Source: Anoplolepis gracilipes (taxonomy: Eukaryota; Arthropoda; Insecta; Hymenoptera; Formicidae). Taken from it: DNA of 64,000 bases. A model generated the notes under the pieces. It had not been told where the DNA came from, did not search any database, and saw only the letters and a program-made list of their open reading frames with translations. Positions 1 through 9,900 of the stretch are shown here, piece by piece; position 1 is the stretch's first letter; every line of letters begins with the position of its first letter. Where the stretch lies: assembly GCF_047496725.1 (NCBI RefSeq), contig NC_132979.1, positions 10,891,001 through 10,955,000 on the forward strand, read 5' to 3'. The position numbers were made by a program, and so were the translations under genes.

Positions 1-480
1 CAGCCTTCTCCTTTGCTCCCTCCTTTCCTTACACATCATACTCTCCTTGTTTTACGCCTATAGCGTTGTCCTTTTCTCACCATACGCGCTCTCCTTCCCG
101 CTATCCTCCTTCCTCTCTATTCTTTCTCTCACACCCATATCTCCTTTTCCTACCATCATACTCTCCTTTTCCTATCATCATGCACTCTTTGTCCTACGCA
201 TACAGCGCCTTCCTTCTTACACCACATCATACTCTCCTTGTCCTACGCCATATAGAACGCCTATAGCACCGTTTCTCTCTATCACGTTGCGAACGCCTAT
301 CGCACCGTCTCTCTCTACCGCGTTGCAAACGCCTATAGCACCGTCTCTCTCTACCGCGTTGCAAACGCCTATCGCACCGTCTCTCTCTACCGCGTTGCAA
401 ACGCCTATCGCACCGTCTCTCTCTATACCACGTTGCGAACGCTTATCGCGTCGTTACCGTGGGGATATTATAAAAAATTT
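1..480. repeat. Pyrimidine-rich DNA with 36-bp tandem repeat
   Basis: The + strand is strongly C/T-rich. From about 254 to 432 a unit of about 36 bp is repeated roughly five times; each unit contains ACGCCTAT, GCACCGT and CTCTCTCTA. The unit is a multiple of three, so an open frame of repeated 12-residue blocks results (47-562), but it looks like a by-product of the repeat. No recognisable gene is present. It may be subterminal DNA of a mobile element, which is an inference. Confidence 0.7.
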
Positions 481-528
481 ATATATATTTATTATTATTA
501 ATCTAATTATTTACTGCAAATATACATT

Positions 529-735
529 ATGGGTAAACAGAGGGGGAATAATTTACCTATAACAGTTGACATTCCTCTCTCTCACCATCAGACCTCCACA
601 ATCAGTCGGAGAAGACACTCCCTCCACCACCCTCCACCTGCAGAACCATCTGTACCCCCCCTTCCCCCTCAATCCGGGGACATTTGGTACCCCTCTCCTC
701 CACCCACGGACACATCAGTACCGGGAGTGAGGTAA
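529..735 (+). other. Short proline-rich open frame, unlikely to be a gene
   Basis: An open frame of 68 residues rich in Pro, Ser and His (for example HHPPPAEPSVPPLPP). It sits in C-rich low-complexity DNA between the tandem repeat and the truncated ATPase copy. I recognise no domain. Composition alone explains the open frame, so it is listed only to describe this stretch. Confidence 0.15.
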
Positions 736-757
736 GCGGTTCCCCCGCTTACCTCAC
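727..757. other. Perfect 13-bp hairpin
   Basis: GTGAGGTAAGCGG at 727-739 is followed, after a 5-nt loop, by its exact reverse complement at 745-757. It lies 44 bp upstream of the truncated ATPase reading frame, near where Polinton homology begins. It could be a recombination relic or a terminal structure; its function is unknown. Confidence 0.7.
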
Positions 758-800
758 CCCCTCAGATCCCTGAATTAGAACTCTTTTTATTTACTTACTC

Positions 801-1484
801 ATGAGCGATGCTCGATTCGAGAGAATTTCATTTTATTACGCCGAATGGCAAGATGCCTATCAACGTCTGCAATGTTCAACAGCTGAAAGAGAAGAAGAGA
901 AAAATGGGGAAAAAAAGAGCGAATACGGTAATAATATTCTGATAAACACAAAGAAAAATATAATCGAATTTCGCGAGGGGTTACCGCGTCCGGAAAATTA
1001 TTCCAGCGATCCACTTTCCCCGAAATTGATAATAATCGACGGTAATAATCTTATGAGAGAATCGTCTTCGAGCGAGGCTATCGTAGATCTGTTTACGAAA
1101 GGAAGTCATCATAAGAATCTCAGAGTTATTCTCATCTCGCAAAATCTCTTCCATCAGGGGCGTGGACAGCGCGACATATCTCTAAATGTGAATTTTATAG
1201 TAGTTTTTAAAAATCAGCGCGATCGTGCGCAAATTCGTCATTTAGCGCGTCAAGTATATCCCGATGATCCAAAGTTTATAGAAGAAGTATACTATGACGC
1301 TACCTCGAGACCTCACGGGTATTTATTGCTCGATTTGAAACAATCGACTCCAGACGAATATCGATTTCGGACGTGTATCCCGACAATAAGCTGCATTACG
1401 CCTATATTTCGCGTAGATCGATCAATAGAGGGGGAGGCGGCGTATAAAAGATCAGTATTTACACTCGAGAGTTGTCAGTCGTGA
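801..1484 (+). pseudogene. Truncated Polinton packaging ATPase (copy 1)
   Basis: This is the C-terminal two thirds of a Polinton/Maverick FtsK/HerA-type genome-packaging ATPase. It is colinear with the copy at 36.65-37.4 kb: shared stretches include FERI-F-Y-AEWQDAYQRLQ, LFTKGSHHKNL, ILISQNLFHQGRGQRD and DATSRPHGYLLLDLKQSTPDEYRFRT. The Walker A loop is missing, because homology to the other copy starts only at about 795. The Walker B region reads IIIDGNNLMRES, two residues longer than IIDDLMRES in the other copy, and so lacks the second acidic residue. A frameshift near 1385 garbles the C-terminus. The packaging role is known for the family; this copy must be dead. Confidence 0.85.
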
Positions 1485-1489
1485 AATTA

Positions 1490-1747
1490 ATGCGTAATGG
1501 TGAAAAAAGAAAAGAATAGCGAAAAAAATCCCTTAGCGGTGACGTCACGGAATTCGCCCAGCAGTGCAATAAAAAACGGCTAGACGCTCTATCGAGGAGA
1601 AAAATGCGTGTCTTTTAAAAACTTTAGATTATCTGAAAGAACATCAAAGAGAAGCATTTTTATGTACCTCCGATAATAAACTCATAAAGTGTATTCAAGA
1701 GTGCATTTTCAATACTCTAAAGGGAAACGTACTGGAAATAACGATAA
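1490..1747 (+). pseudogene. Remnant of Polinton small basic protein gene (copy 1)
   Basis: Downstream of the ATPase fragment, nucleotides 1600-1740 match the start of the small basic protein gene at 37518-37660 (shared runs around GCGTGTCTTTT, GATAATAAACT and AAGAGTGC). Stops interrupt it. Homology to Polinton ends abruptly at about 1747, where sequence from the capsid-encoding element begins. This is a chimeric junction, not a gene end. Confidence 0.65.
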
Positions 1748-2850
1748 AAAACTCCTCGCAATGCTGCAGCTATCCAAAATATTCGCTCAATGTGGTGACT
1801 TAGTGGGAACACTCCAATAAGTCGCGTTCTTTCTGCTCCACGTTTTCCATTTTTGTTTTTTCTTTATTTTTATGTGCAAACATAACACATATTACGCGAC
1901 ATTATTATTATATATATATAATATATAATAAAATTCCACAGCTGCTGCATCATCGCATATCCACCTCATCGGGCGATGTAACTTTATGTTTCCGTATTTC
2001 GTACATTACTCCGATGTCATCTCGAAAGTCCATACACGAAGCACAGAGAGCTAGAGCACCACCCGTTGAATAATAAAAGTGTATGGCGCAAATCTTACGT
2101 TGGCTTTGCACACGGATTTGTTGTCATTTTCCACTACGTTGTCGTCAAAATCAATATCACTGTAATCACTAATATAATTACTATCGTCCGACAACGCGTG
2201 ATCTTTGTCTAACGACTCGTCGCTTCGAAATTAATATTTTCTATATTTTTTTTCATTCACTATTGTGTCACTAACAATTCTAATACCAGACAGTAACCAC
2301 TAAACTTTTTTCACAGCTTCATCTATGCACTTTCAAATCTTACTATGGTTTGACGGGCTCTCATCCTTCTTATATTTCACCTAATGCTGTCTTAAGGACA
2401 CAAGCTACCGAACGTCAACGCTTTTGCAGCTATAAAAACGTTCCGACATGTTTGTCGCAACGTCGGCCAAAAATTTCTATTCTTTTCCCACTACAGCCTA
2501 ATGATAAAATGTCCATAAAATAAGGAACATTGTTCTAATGGACTCTAGAGCGTCCGTTTATATATTCGAGCAGCCGAACGTTGGCGCAGTTGCAATTCTT
2601 CCTTAAAAATAATAAGGAAGATGTCTTGCGCCCGTTTTATGGGAGATTTTCCGAGAGGGTGCAAAGCTGCCGAACGTCAGCGCTTAAAATCTCTTTCCCC
2701 ATAATATCCTAATGATAAAATGGTCATAAAAATTAGAAAAAGAAACAGTTTTATGGACTCTAAAGTGCTCCGGCTATAAATCAATCACAAAGATAAACAG
2801 CTGTTTTTAAACGTAATTAGGACCCTTCCCCCAAAGAACATACACTAAAG
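1748..2850 (-). mobile_element. Truncated right end of a second capsid-encoding element
   Basis: This stretch is colinear with 33.78-35.03 kb of the 8.5-kb element. It starts inside the homologue of the polymerase-N-terminal-like gene (1748-1851), continues through a decayed copy of the zinc-ribbon gene (about 1864-2246, start ATG changed), and ends with the subterminal repeats (CATAAAATGG, GCTGCCGAACGT, CGGCTATAAATC) and GGACCCTTCCCCC near 2830. The extreme terminus is not visible. It is older and more diverged than the copy at 26.7-35.1 kb. Confidence 0.8.
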
Positions 2851-2935
2851 AGAAGCGCAAGCTCTATAGTAAACGATGGAAACACGCGAGATCGACGCGA
2901 CCCTAGTGGCCTGGCCTTGGTACTATGGGATTCTA

Positions 2936-3121
2936 TATATAGTACGCATACATATACATATACATTATGTTTATGACCTGTCTACTTTATTTATTTTCCA
3001 AATATTGTTCTATGATTTGATACTTTTGATAAATTATGCACGTTATTAAAAAAATATAAGATTATATATATATATGTATATATGTAAAATTACATGAAAG
3101 TATATATGATCTTATATTATC
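2936..3121. repeat. Left arm of an AT-rich inverted repeat split by an LTR
   Basis: About 2996-3080 reads as a near reverse complement of about 4905-4990, sharing TTTTGATAAATTATGC and AAAAAAATATAAGATTATAT. The two arms flank the family-B LTR at 3122-4886. A palindromic or MITE-like AT-rich sequence that received the LTR near its centre explains this. Its outer ends are unclear. Confidence 0.5.
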
Positions 3122-4886
3122 TGTTACGTCCTGTCGGCTCCACGTTTTTCCTCCCACGAAATGAACAATAATCGTCCGATCGGTCACAAAAAACGGGTCG
3201 CGCAATAAAAAAAAACCGTTATTATCAAATAATGTTTAGACCTACTAAAAACAATATCTAAACAAATACCGGAAGGGATCAATAACGAAATCCTCTAAAC
3301 AACGAAACAGACAAACACAGCTGCATAATCTTAAGAAAGAAACAAATAATGCCGCTACGCACTGTCGGCTCCACGTTTTTCCTCCCACGGAAATGAACAA
3401 TAATCGCCCGACTAATCATAAAAAAGATCGCGCAACGAAAAATATTTTAAAACATTGAAAACGATGTCAAAAGAAACGACCGGAAAGGATCGATAGTGAG
3501 ATCCTCTAAATGAATAAATCGACAAACACAGCTGCATAATCTTAAGAAAGAAACAAATAACGCCGCTACGCACTGTCGGCTCCACGTCTTTACCTCCTAT
3601 AAAGATAAAGCAATAATTGCCCGACCAGTCATAAGAGGGCCGCGGAACGAAAAAATGTTTTAAACATTGAAATCGATGTTCAAAGAAATGACCGAAAAGG
3701 ATCGAAAGCGAGATCCCCTAAATAAATAATGGATAAAAACAGCTGCATAATCCCAGGAGATAATCAAATGAAGAATCTCCAAATTTCCTAAGAGGCCGTA
3801 CAGAGCCCATCAATCAGCAACAATCAAAAATAAGGAGGAGAAGGATCTCACCGAACAACAGCTTTTTACACGTCAAAATTTCAAAAATACTCCCGCCCAA
3901 ATTGTTAACACGCCCTCAAGATTTAATATAAAAAGGGAAGACTCGCGCATTACGAACATCCAAAATTTAAAATCAGTTGACAGTACATCAGATTCATTCG
4001 GCACAGATTTTTCGGTCGTTCGCTGACTCAAGCAATTCGTCTACACTACGGGAGTTCCGTTTACGTTTTAAAACCTATTAGAGTCAGTGCTCAACAAGAC
4101 CACCAGCCGAGTAAGACCACAACTGGAGCCACAACTACACCAGCAGTTAAAACGCAACCAATCTGCCCAAATAATAAGTTTAATTTCCTTCTCTTTTGTT
4201 TTGTTTTTTTTTCTTTCATCGTCTCCTTTATTCAACCCTGTTTTTTTACTAAGTTTGCCTAAAATCGCGCCGACCCGCCGATTCTCGCGAGCCAACCGAG
4301 ACCATAGATCGGACGACACGACCGTGTGCGAAATCGCGCCGTAACACATACTACATTTTCGTAAATCTTTATTATTATTTTTTTTTCTTATTATAAACTA
4401 TTGTACAAATACCAACCAGAATAAAATCTTTAAACTCGCACTCGTTCCCCTTCTTTTCTGGTTGATGACCTCCGTACTTTTGTAACACCCGCGATCCACA
4501 CACACAAACACACACACACTCATACAAATAATTTTAAGGCGGATTTGATAATATCAATAAAGTTATATGTATAATGGTAGGGATCAATTGAATAAATGTT
4601 AATTTAAAAATTAAATGATCGGTAAACTTATTTAACCCCCTCACTCCCTCCACGCGAAAGATCACACTTGGTCCCGTCCCGCGTAAAAGAGATTCGATTC
4701 TCTTACCAAAAAGGGACCACCGAGAGAGCGTTCGCATAACAGAGTAATAACGACACCCGTCGTTTACCTGTTTGCTAACTTGCAGCTCGCTCGACCGAGT
4801 CACTCGTTGATAAGACTTTTGACATCGGAACAGTTCCTGTTACGCCCTTCCTCTGACCCATCCTTTCTACGGGCCTGGACGTAACA
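3122..4886 (+). mobile_element. Solo LTR, family B (copy B1)
   Basis: It starts TGTTACGTCC and ends GGACGTAACA, the TG...CA pattern of retrotransposon LTRs, and no internal genes follow. The 5' part holds three tandem units of about 210-235 bp, at about 3128, 3361 and 3570, each with CTGTCGGCTCCACG. AATAAA-like signals lie at 4420-4425, and an AC-rich run at about 4498-4521. Copies at 13505-22823 and 52165-53493 share the same layout. The 4-bp target duplication is not clean (TATC versus ATCA). Short open frames at 4068-4349 and 4534-4803 are not conserved and I do not call them genes. Confidence 0.7.
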
Positions 4887-5597
4887 ATCATATATTATAT
4901 AATTTTATAAAAAAATATATATATAATCTTATATTTTTTTATCAACACGCATAATTTATCAAAAAAATGTTGAATCATATAAAACATTTACATAATATTT
5001 AAAAATTATGTAAAATATGTTAAAATATTATTTTTGTTAATAAGTGGGAGAATGTTGTACATACACAATTAAGAACAAATTAATTATATAATATAATATA
5101 AACATTTTTATTTTATTACCAGTATTGAATAAAAGTAATTTATAATTTTTATTCATAATTAAACTTATTTAATATTGAATGAAAAACAAATTAGTATTCT
5201 ATAATGTAATTAATCATTTTGTTTTACAAGTTGGTACATGTATAATTATTAATTTGTAAGAATAAATTGGTACATGAAATTTTTCGCTGAAAACGGTAGT
5301 GGTTTTATATGTAAGTTTATAAAAATAGAAGAAACTATGGAATGGAAAAAACTAAAGAGAAAAAAAACCGAAAAAATCATTTAAAATAAAAAATAAGAGC
5401 AATCTTTTTCTCTCGAATAAAAAATAATACTGATCGCTATACATATACGTACGAGTTATATTATTAGATTATAAGAAGTACAATCTAATAATATAACGGA
5501 AAAGAAATCCGTAAAACTAGATCTTCTAAAACCAAGCATTTTCATTTTATTTCAGGAAAACAAAATATATTAATAAAATACAAAATAGATAATGAAA
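4887..5597. other. AT-rich noncoding DNA with a perfect 16-bp palindrome
   Basis: It begins with the right arm of the inverted repeat split by LTR B1. No open frame is supported. At 5455-5470 and 5482-5497 a 16-bp perfect inverted repeat (GTTATATTATTAGATT) surrounds an 11-nt loop, just beyond the 3' end of the P-element gene. P elements carry internal inverted repeats near their ends, so this may be one; that is an inference. Confidence 0.5.
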
Positions 5598-7413
5598 TTA
5601 TAATGATTTAAATTGCTTGGTTTTTTCATAGTGACCCGAAGTTAGTTGTAACGGATTATTCTGAATTTTATTTTTAACATACTTATATATTAGAAAGGCT
5701 AAACTATTTTCGACGATCATATTATCACATCTATGATCCAAACAAAATTCACTGTTGTAATTGTTAGCAAATATCTTTTTAAAAGTTAATTCTAAGTTTG
5801 ACTTGTGTCCATTTTCATTCAAAAAATTAAATAATCTATCATGTATTTTTTGTAATAATGTCATAACTTTATTGCTTGCATATGTTAATGAATTTTTGTC
5901 GGAATATTCTTTAAAAACCGTGTACAGATGATGTTGCTCTTGTTGCATACAAAACAAATCGGCATGACAATTTGAACAATTTTCATCAGGAAGTTTTAAT
6001 TTTTTTATAAGATAACCCGACACGTAAGAAAGAGCTTGAGAGGCATCAGTGTTAAATATTTCGAAATCGATCCATGGAAAAGTGCAATCGTTGCTGTTTT
6101 CTGATAATTCACTTTCGCCCTCGTTAACGCTATCACAAGCATTAGTTAGAAATTGTTTAAAATTGTTCAAATTTTCACAATTGTCGCTTTCACAATTTGC
6201 AGATGTAGAGACTGGTGTAACAAGATTATTTAATATTACGGTTTTTAATGCAGCTACAAATTGATGACAAGTGGGATTGGAATTTGCAATTTCATGTTGA
6301 CGAATTTGACAAAACAAATTTTCTAATGGATCTTGATTTAGATTTCTCATATTTAAAAATTTGAAATCGAGAGCTTTTAATTGATGCAAATATATGACTG
6401 ATCTGATTGTTATTATCCAACCTTTAATGAAGTGATATTGATTTGTGACATCTTTTCCGGTAGTTAAATCAATTAATTTCCACTTAGTCATTTCTGGTAA
6501 TAATGCGCTATAAAATTCTAAGTGAGGTGAACTGTCTTGCAAACAACATCTATACTTCTTGCCATCATCTGGGTTTATTGTCGAACCATTTAAAAAATCG
6601 AACAGATCATCTATAATTTGTACGAATTCTGCCGTTTGTATTGATTCAACTGGAAATAATCCGTTTAGATTACAAATACTATAAGAATGAATAGCTGCAG
6701 CAACCGTATGACTTAATTGACGCGCTGCAGTTTTTACTCTTATCTTTACAAAAGAATCTTTAAAATTAAAATCATTTTTTTTTAATTTATAAAGAAGTTT
6801 AAAGGGAAAATTTTGTTCTACGTCGAAAGCATTTTGAATAAATTTAAATTTTGCTTCTTTATTTTCTGCAAATCTAATCTTGCACCGTAGCAAAGCGTTT
6901 CGAGTACATTTCAATAAATGAGGCACATCATAAATAGTTACAATAATTTCAGACTTAACGACAAACGTGTAGCAAGTTGGGTCTTTTTTATTTTCTACGC
7001 ACAATGCAGAGATAGCTTTTCTCTGAGTTGAACCTTGATTGCAAACAGTTGCTTTTACTTTGAGCCCAATTTCTTGTAATTGTTCAATTACATTTGTTAT
7101 AATATATTTTAGATTGTTGCTCAAAATTGTGTCAGTTGTGAAATAATATGCTATTACTTGCTTCCAAGATTTTCTCAAACCGCGTATCATTAAAACGAGA
7201 GCATGATTTGTTGCTTTAGAAGTTCGACCCAACTCACCCAAATCTTCAAAACCTGAAATTATTTGCTTCATAATGAAAACCGCGACTTAATGAAATTTCA
7301 TCAAAAACTTATGTGCAATATTTATCTAATTCATGCATCTCATTACTTTTTACTTTTAGCTGTTTTATAAGAAATTTATTTACACCAGTGTCGAATGGAA
7401 TTTTTGATAGTAT
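5598..7413 (-). pseudogene. P-element/THAP9-like transposase, catalytic part
   Basis: The 557-residue open part (5598-7271) is the RNase H-like and GTP-binding-insert region of a P-element-family transposase. Marks are ISGFEDLGELGRTSKATNHALV near its start and the C-terminal NLNQDPLENLFCQIRQH segment, which is characteristic of P-element/THAP9 proteins. Upstream on the same strand the frame continues at 7413-7276, including the FDEIS block with a catalytic-type Asp, but holds a TAA at 7309-7311 and a +1/-1 shift near 7275. The THAP-domain half of the gene lies at 9901-10960, beyond the inserted LTR. The apparent start at 7271 is therefore an internal Met. Confidence 0.85.
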
Positions 7414-7581
7414 TGTTACGTCAAACGGGGTCGCGGCTCCTAAGAGTGGTCGGACCTTCCGCCTGACCGGTCGCGTATTTTAGAAGCTAAGCTTCTGGGG
7501 ATTCCTCGCGACTAGGCTTATCCGGACGATGGATGTTTTGCCTTACCAACGGCGAAGTAATAGGGATATGGCGATTACTAA

Positions 7582-8007
7582 CTAAGGGAAGTCGCGTGAT
7601 GTGAACTCCTCGGGGATGGTTCCGCTAACGAAGACTTTAATAGGGTCCGCTAACGAGTAGTAATAGATGTTTCTATTTCTCAAATCTCTGAGGAAGTCGG
7701 CGTAGGTGTTAACGCACCGGTCGCAGTCGAACGGAAAAGACTCTGCTAGATTACGAGAGCAGACCGTGCAATACACGCCGGAATAGCGCGTGCTGTCGAG
7801 CGCGAGGTGTACGTTGAAGTACGCGCAAGAATCTCTATCAATGTCGTCGGAATTTACAAAGCAAGATGCGCAATACGGGGTAAGTTCTAATTTATGAGCG
7901 AAACCCGAGATGTAGGTGCAACGGACGTTTCCTAATCGGTGACGCGCTTCGACGGCGGAAGGGGAGGGGTGGCCCTCCCGTATGGGGCGCAGTTGTCCGT
8001 AACACAT
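7582..8007 (-). CDS. Family-A cysteine-rich ORF (141 aa)
   Basis: An open frame of 141 residues starting MCYGQLRPI. It contains CASC, CTVC and CDRC pairs at about residues 50-53, 84-87 and 99-102 plus an earlier single Cys, a layout suggesting zinc binding. The copy at 22023-22448 is full length with mostly conservative changes; the copy at 58977-59303 is frameshifted near its end. It sits in the 3' third of the LTR-like unit, in the unit's own orientation. I do not recognise the protein. Conservation of length and cysteines across copies argues that it was translated, at least in the ancestor. Confidence 0.5.
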   Translation of the reverse strand: MCYGQLRPIREGHPSPSAVEARHRLGNVRCTYISGFAHKLELTPYCASCFVNSDDIDRDSCAYFNVHLALDSTRYSGVYCTVCSRNLAESFPFDCDRCVNTYADFLRDLRNRNIYYYSLADPIKVFVSGTIPEEFTSRDFP

Positions 8008-8514
8008 GTAGGTGTGTTGTCAATAGGTCATGGTTAAATACTATTATTGTTATCGCTTGCATAAAGCGTTGTTATTAGTCGTGGTCAGAATAAGGAAGGA
8101 GTAAAAAATAATTGAATAACGAAAAATAGGTTTCCTATATTTATTCGGTTTAAATATTAATTGTTTACAAATTAATGAATAAAATAACACGCGCGTTATA
8201 CAATATTTGAAACGAGTATTAACTTGGAAACAAGTATTGTCTTCGAGAAAATCTCGACAAGAGAGAGAATGGTCAACGCGAAATGCAGGAAATAAAAAAA
8301 AAGGGTCGGTCGTAAACCGGTCTCTGCAGCGCGAAGCGAAAATACTATTTTGGAAGGGTTTAGCGGAGGGCGAGCTGGCCCAAGCGAAACGCAGGAAGCA
8401 AAAAAAAAAGGGTCGGTCGTAAAAGTGTAGGCACGAGAAAACTCTAGGTTTTCCAAGCTTCGTATTTTGAGTGACGCTGCTACGAGATATCGTTATATTT
8501 CGTTCCGTGTAATA

Positions 8515-8922
8515 TTAATCTATTACTATCGGTTGTTCCGCGGAACCCCAGTGCTCGGGGGTGGAACACCCGTAATTTAGGTATAATATTTCGTCGCGTA
8601 TCTGGAGGTAGCGGGTCTTCCTCGGGTCTCCCGGTACGTAATTCGCGGGCGGCAGAGGGGGGAACAGTAGCTGTGTGTCCAACTGTATCAGTTTGCGCGG
8701 CCACGGAAAATAACCCATAGATTTTATGCAGATGTCCGTCCTCAGAGGTTTGACCTGCTTTGTTCGTAGCGTCGGGTTAAAGTACGCCTCGTACTCTAAG
8801 TCAAAATATAGACGATCCGTCCTGAGGAATTCACTATCGACTTCACTGACGGGGGCGTATTTGTATTCGTAATATAAACGTCGCGCGTGGAATTTGTGTC
8901 CGCCTCTTCTTATTTTTGGCAT
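8515..8922 (-). CDS. Family-A second ORF (135 aa)
   Basis: An open frame of 135 residues starting MPKIRRGGHKFHARRLYYEY. It is basic at the start, then rich in Tyr, Phe and Pro (EYEAYFNP, MGYFPWPRK, NYVPGDPRKTRYLQIRDE). All three family-A copies keep it: the second copy (21112-21521) has its ATG changed to ATA but is otherwise open, and the third (58062-58470) carries one shift after about residue 88. I do not recognise a domain. It lies about 510 bp upstream of the cysteine-rich ORF in the unit's orientation. Confidence 0.5.
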   Translation of the reverse strand: MPKIRRGGHKFHARRLYYEYKYAPVSEVDSEFLRTDRLYFDLEYEAYFNPTLRTKQVKPLRTDICIKSMGYFPWPRKLIQLDTQLLFPPLPPANYVPGDPRKTRYLQIRDEILYLNYGCSTPEHWGSAEQPIVID

Positions 8923-9900
8923 CTACAAAAAGATTAAATTAATTTCGCGTGTTTGCTGGGTTTGACCATTGGTTTTGAAGTAGGGAGGTGGCATGTGCAG
9001 AATATTAGCACGATGCTTCCAGGAGAAGGTATAAGTTTGGTTTTAGGGTAGGAGTACCGTATGTGCAGAGTATTAGCACAATATCGGCTGGGAAGGGGTA
9101 GTAACGAGCGTGCAATTGTTTGCACCGCTACGTCGCTGGTTTGGTTAATGGTCGAAACCAGGTCTGATAAGGGTCGGATAGAAATTTAATATGACGCCGA
9201 ACGTAGAAAATGCGGACTGGGTTCAGGTACGTTTTGGTATTAATGCACAATGAGGTTTTGTAAATACGTGTATTTTGACTAACCTTACATTGGATGGTTA
9301 CAGTGGTGACGCGTGACTATGAATCGGAGAGCTATCGGCGCGGAGAACTGACGCAGGGTGTACAGACGTAGTATAATAAAGTAACGATATAACAGGCGCT
9401 CGCATGAAGTAGAATGACGTTGCAGAGGAACTGTATGGAATAGGATCGCGTACCGAAATGGAAACGAATGTGGATATGGAAAGCGTGCTGATTTGGAACA
9501 GTGTTTGGAAATGGAATCGCATATAGAAATAGAATCGCAAGGATGAGGAGCACTTCTAGAGAGAGAAGTGCATCGCTCAGAGTCTCGAATTGATGTGTCG
9601 ATTTTTAGGACTGTTTCGAGGTCCCTCAGTTTGTGCAGGTCGGGGTTGGAAAGTGGGGGTAGGAAGGGTTATCTAAGGGTTCGGAGTAGCGGGAGAGTCT
9701 TATGGTGGTGGGAGAGCAGCTATTTTATGATTAACGTTTCGTACTGTCAGCTAGAGTCGGTAACGGTTATAATGGGTAACTTGTCTTAGTGAATAACTTA
9801 TCGGCTAAAATGTAGTCGGTAACTTGTCGTTTGGCTTTATATTATAAGTTTAGTGTTTCTTAGAAGTAAATGAGAAAAATTTTGGTGCCGGGTCGTAACA

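Larger units (their letters stand above)
7414..9900 (-). mobile_element. Solo LTR, family A (copy A1), reversed
   Basis: This 2,487-bp insertion reads TGTTACGACCCGGCACC...GTTTGACGTAACA on the minus strand. It is flanked on both sides by GTAT (7410-7413 and 9901-9904), an exact 4-bp target duplication. It splits the P-element transposase gene. Two other full copies occur in the window. TG...CA ends and a 4-bp duplication fit an LTR left by recombination between the two LTRs of a retrotransposon. A small autonomous element is the alternative. It carries two conserved open frames, listed separately. Confidence 0.85.

Noticed and set aside
254..432. Possible CRISPR-like array
   Set aside because: The 36-bp units are directly adjacent with no variable spacers, and the sequence is eukaryotic. 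It is a simple tandem repeat.
4068..4803. Open frames of 85-93 codons in LTR B1
   Set aside because: Antiparallel frames overlap each other and are not kept in copies B2 or B3.
7414..9900. Family A as a classical cut-and-paste transposon with terminal inverted repeats
   Set aside because: Only about 7-9 bp at the ends are inverted (TGTTACG/CGTAACA), as expected for LTRs; TG...CA ends and 4-bp duplications favour an LTR. It is kept as an alternative because of the two conserved frames.
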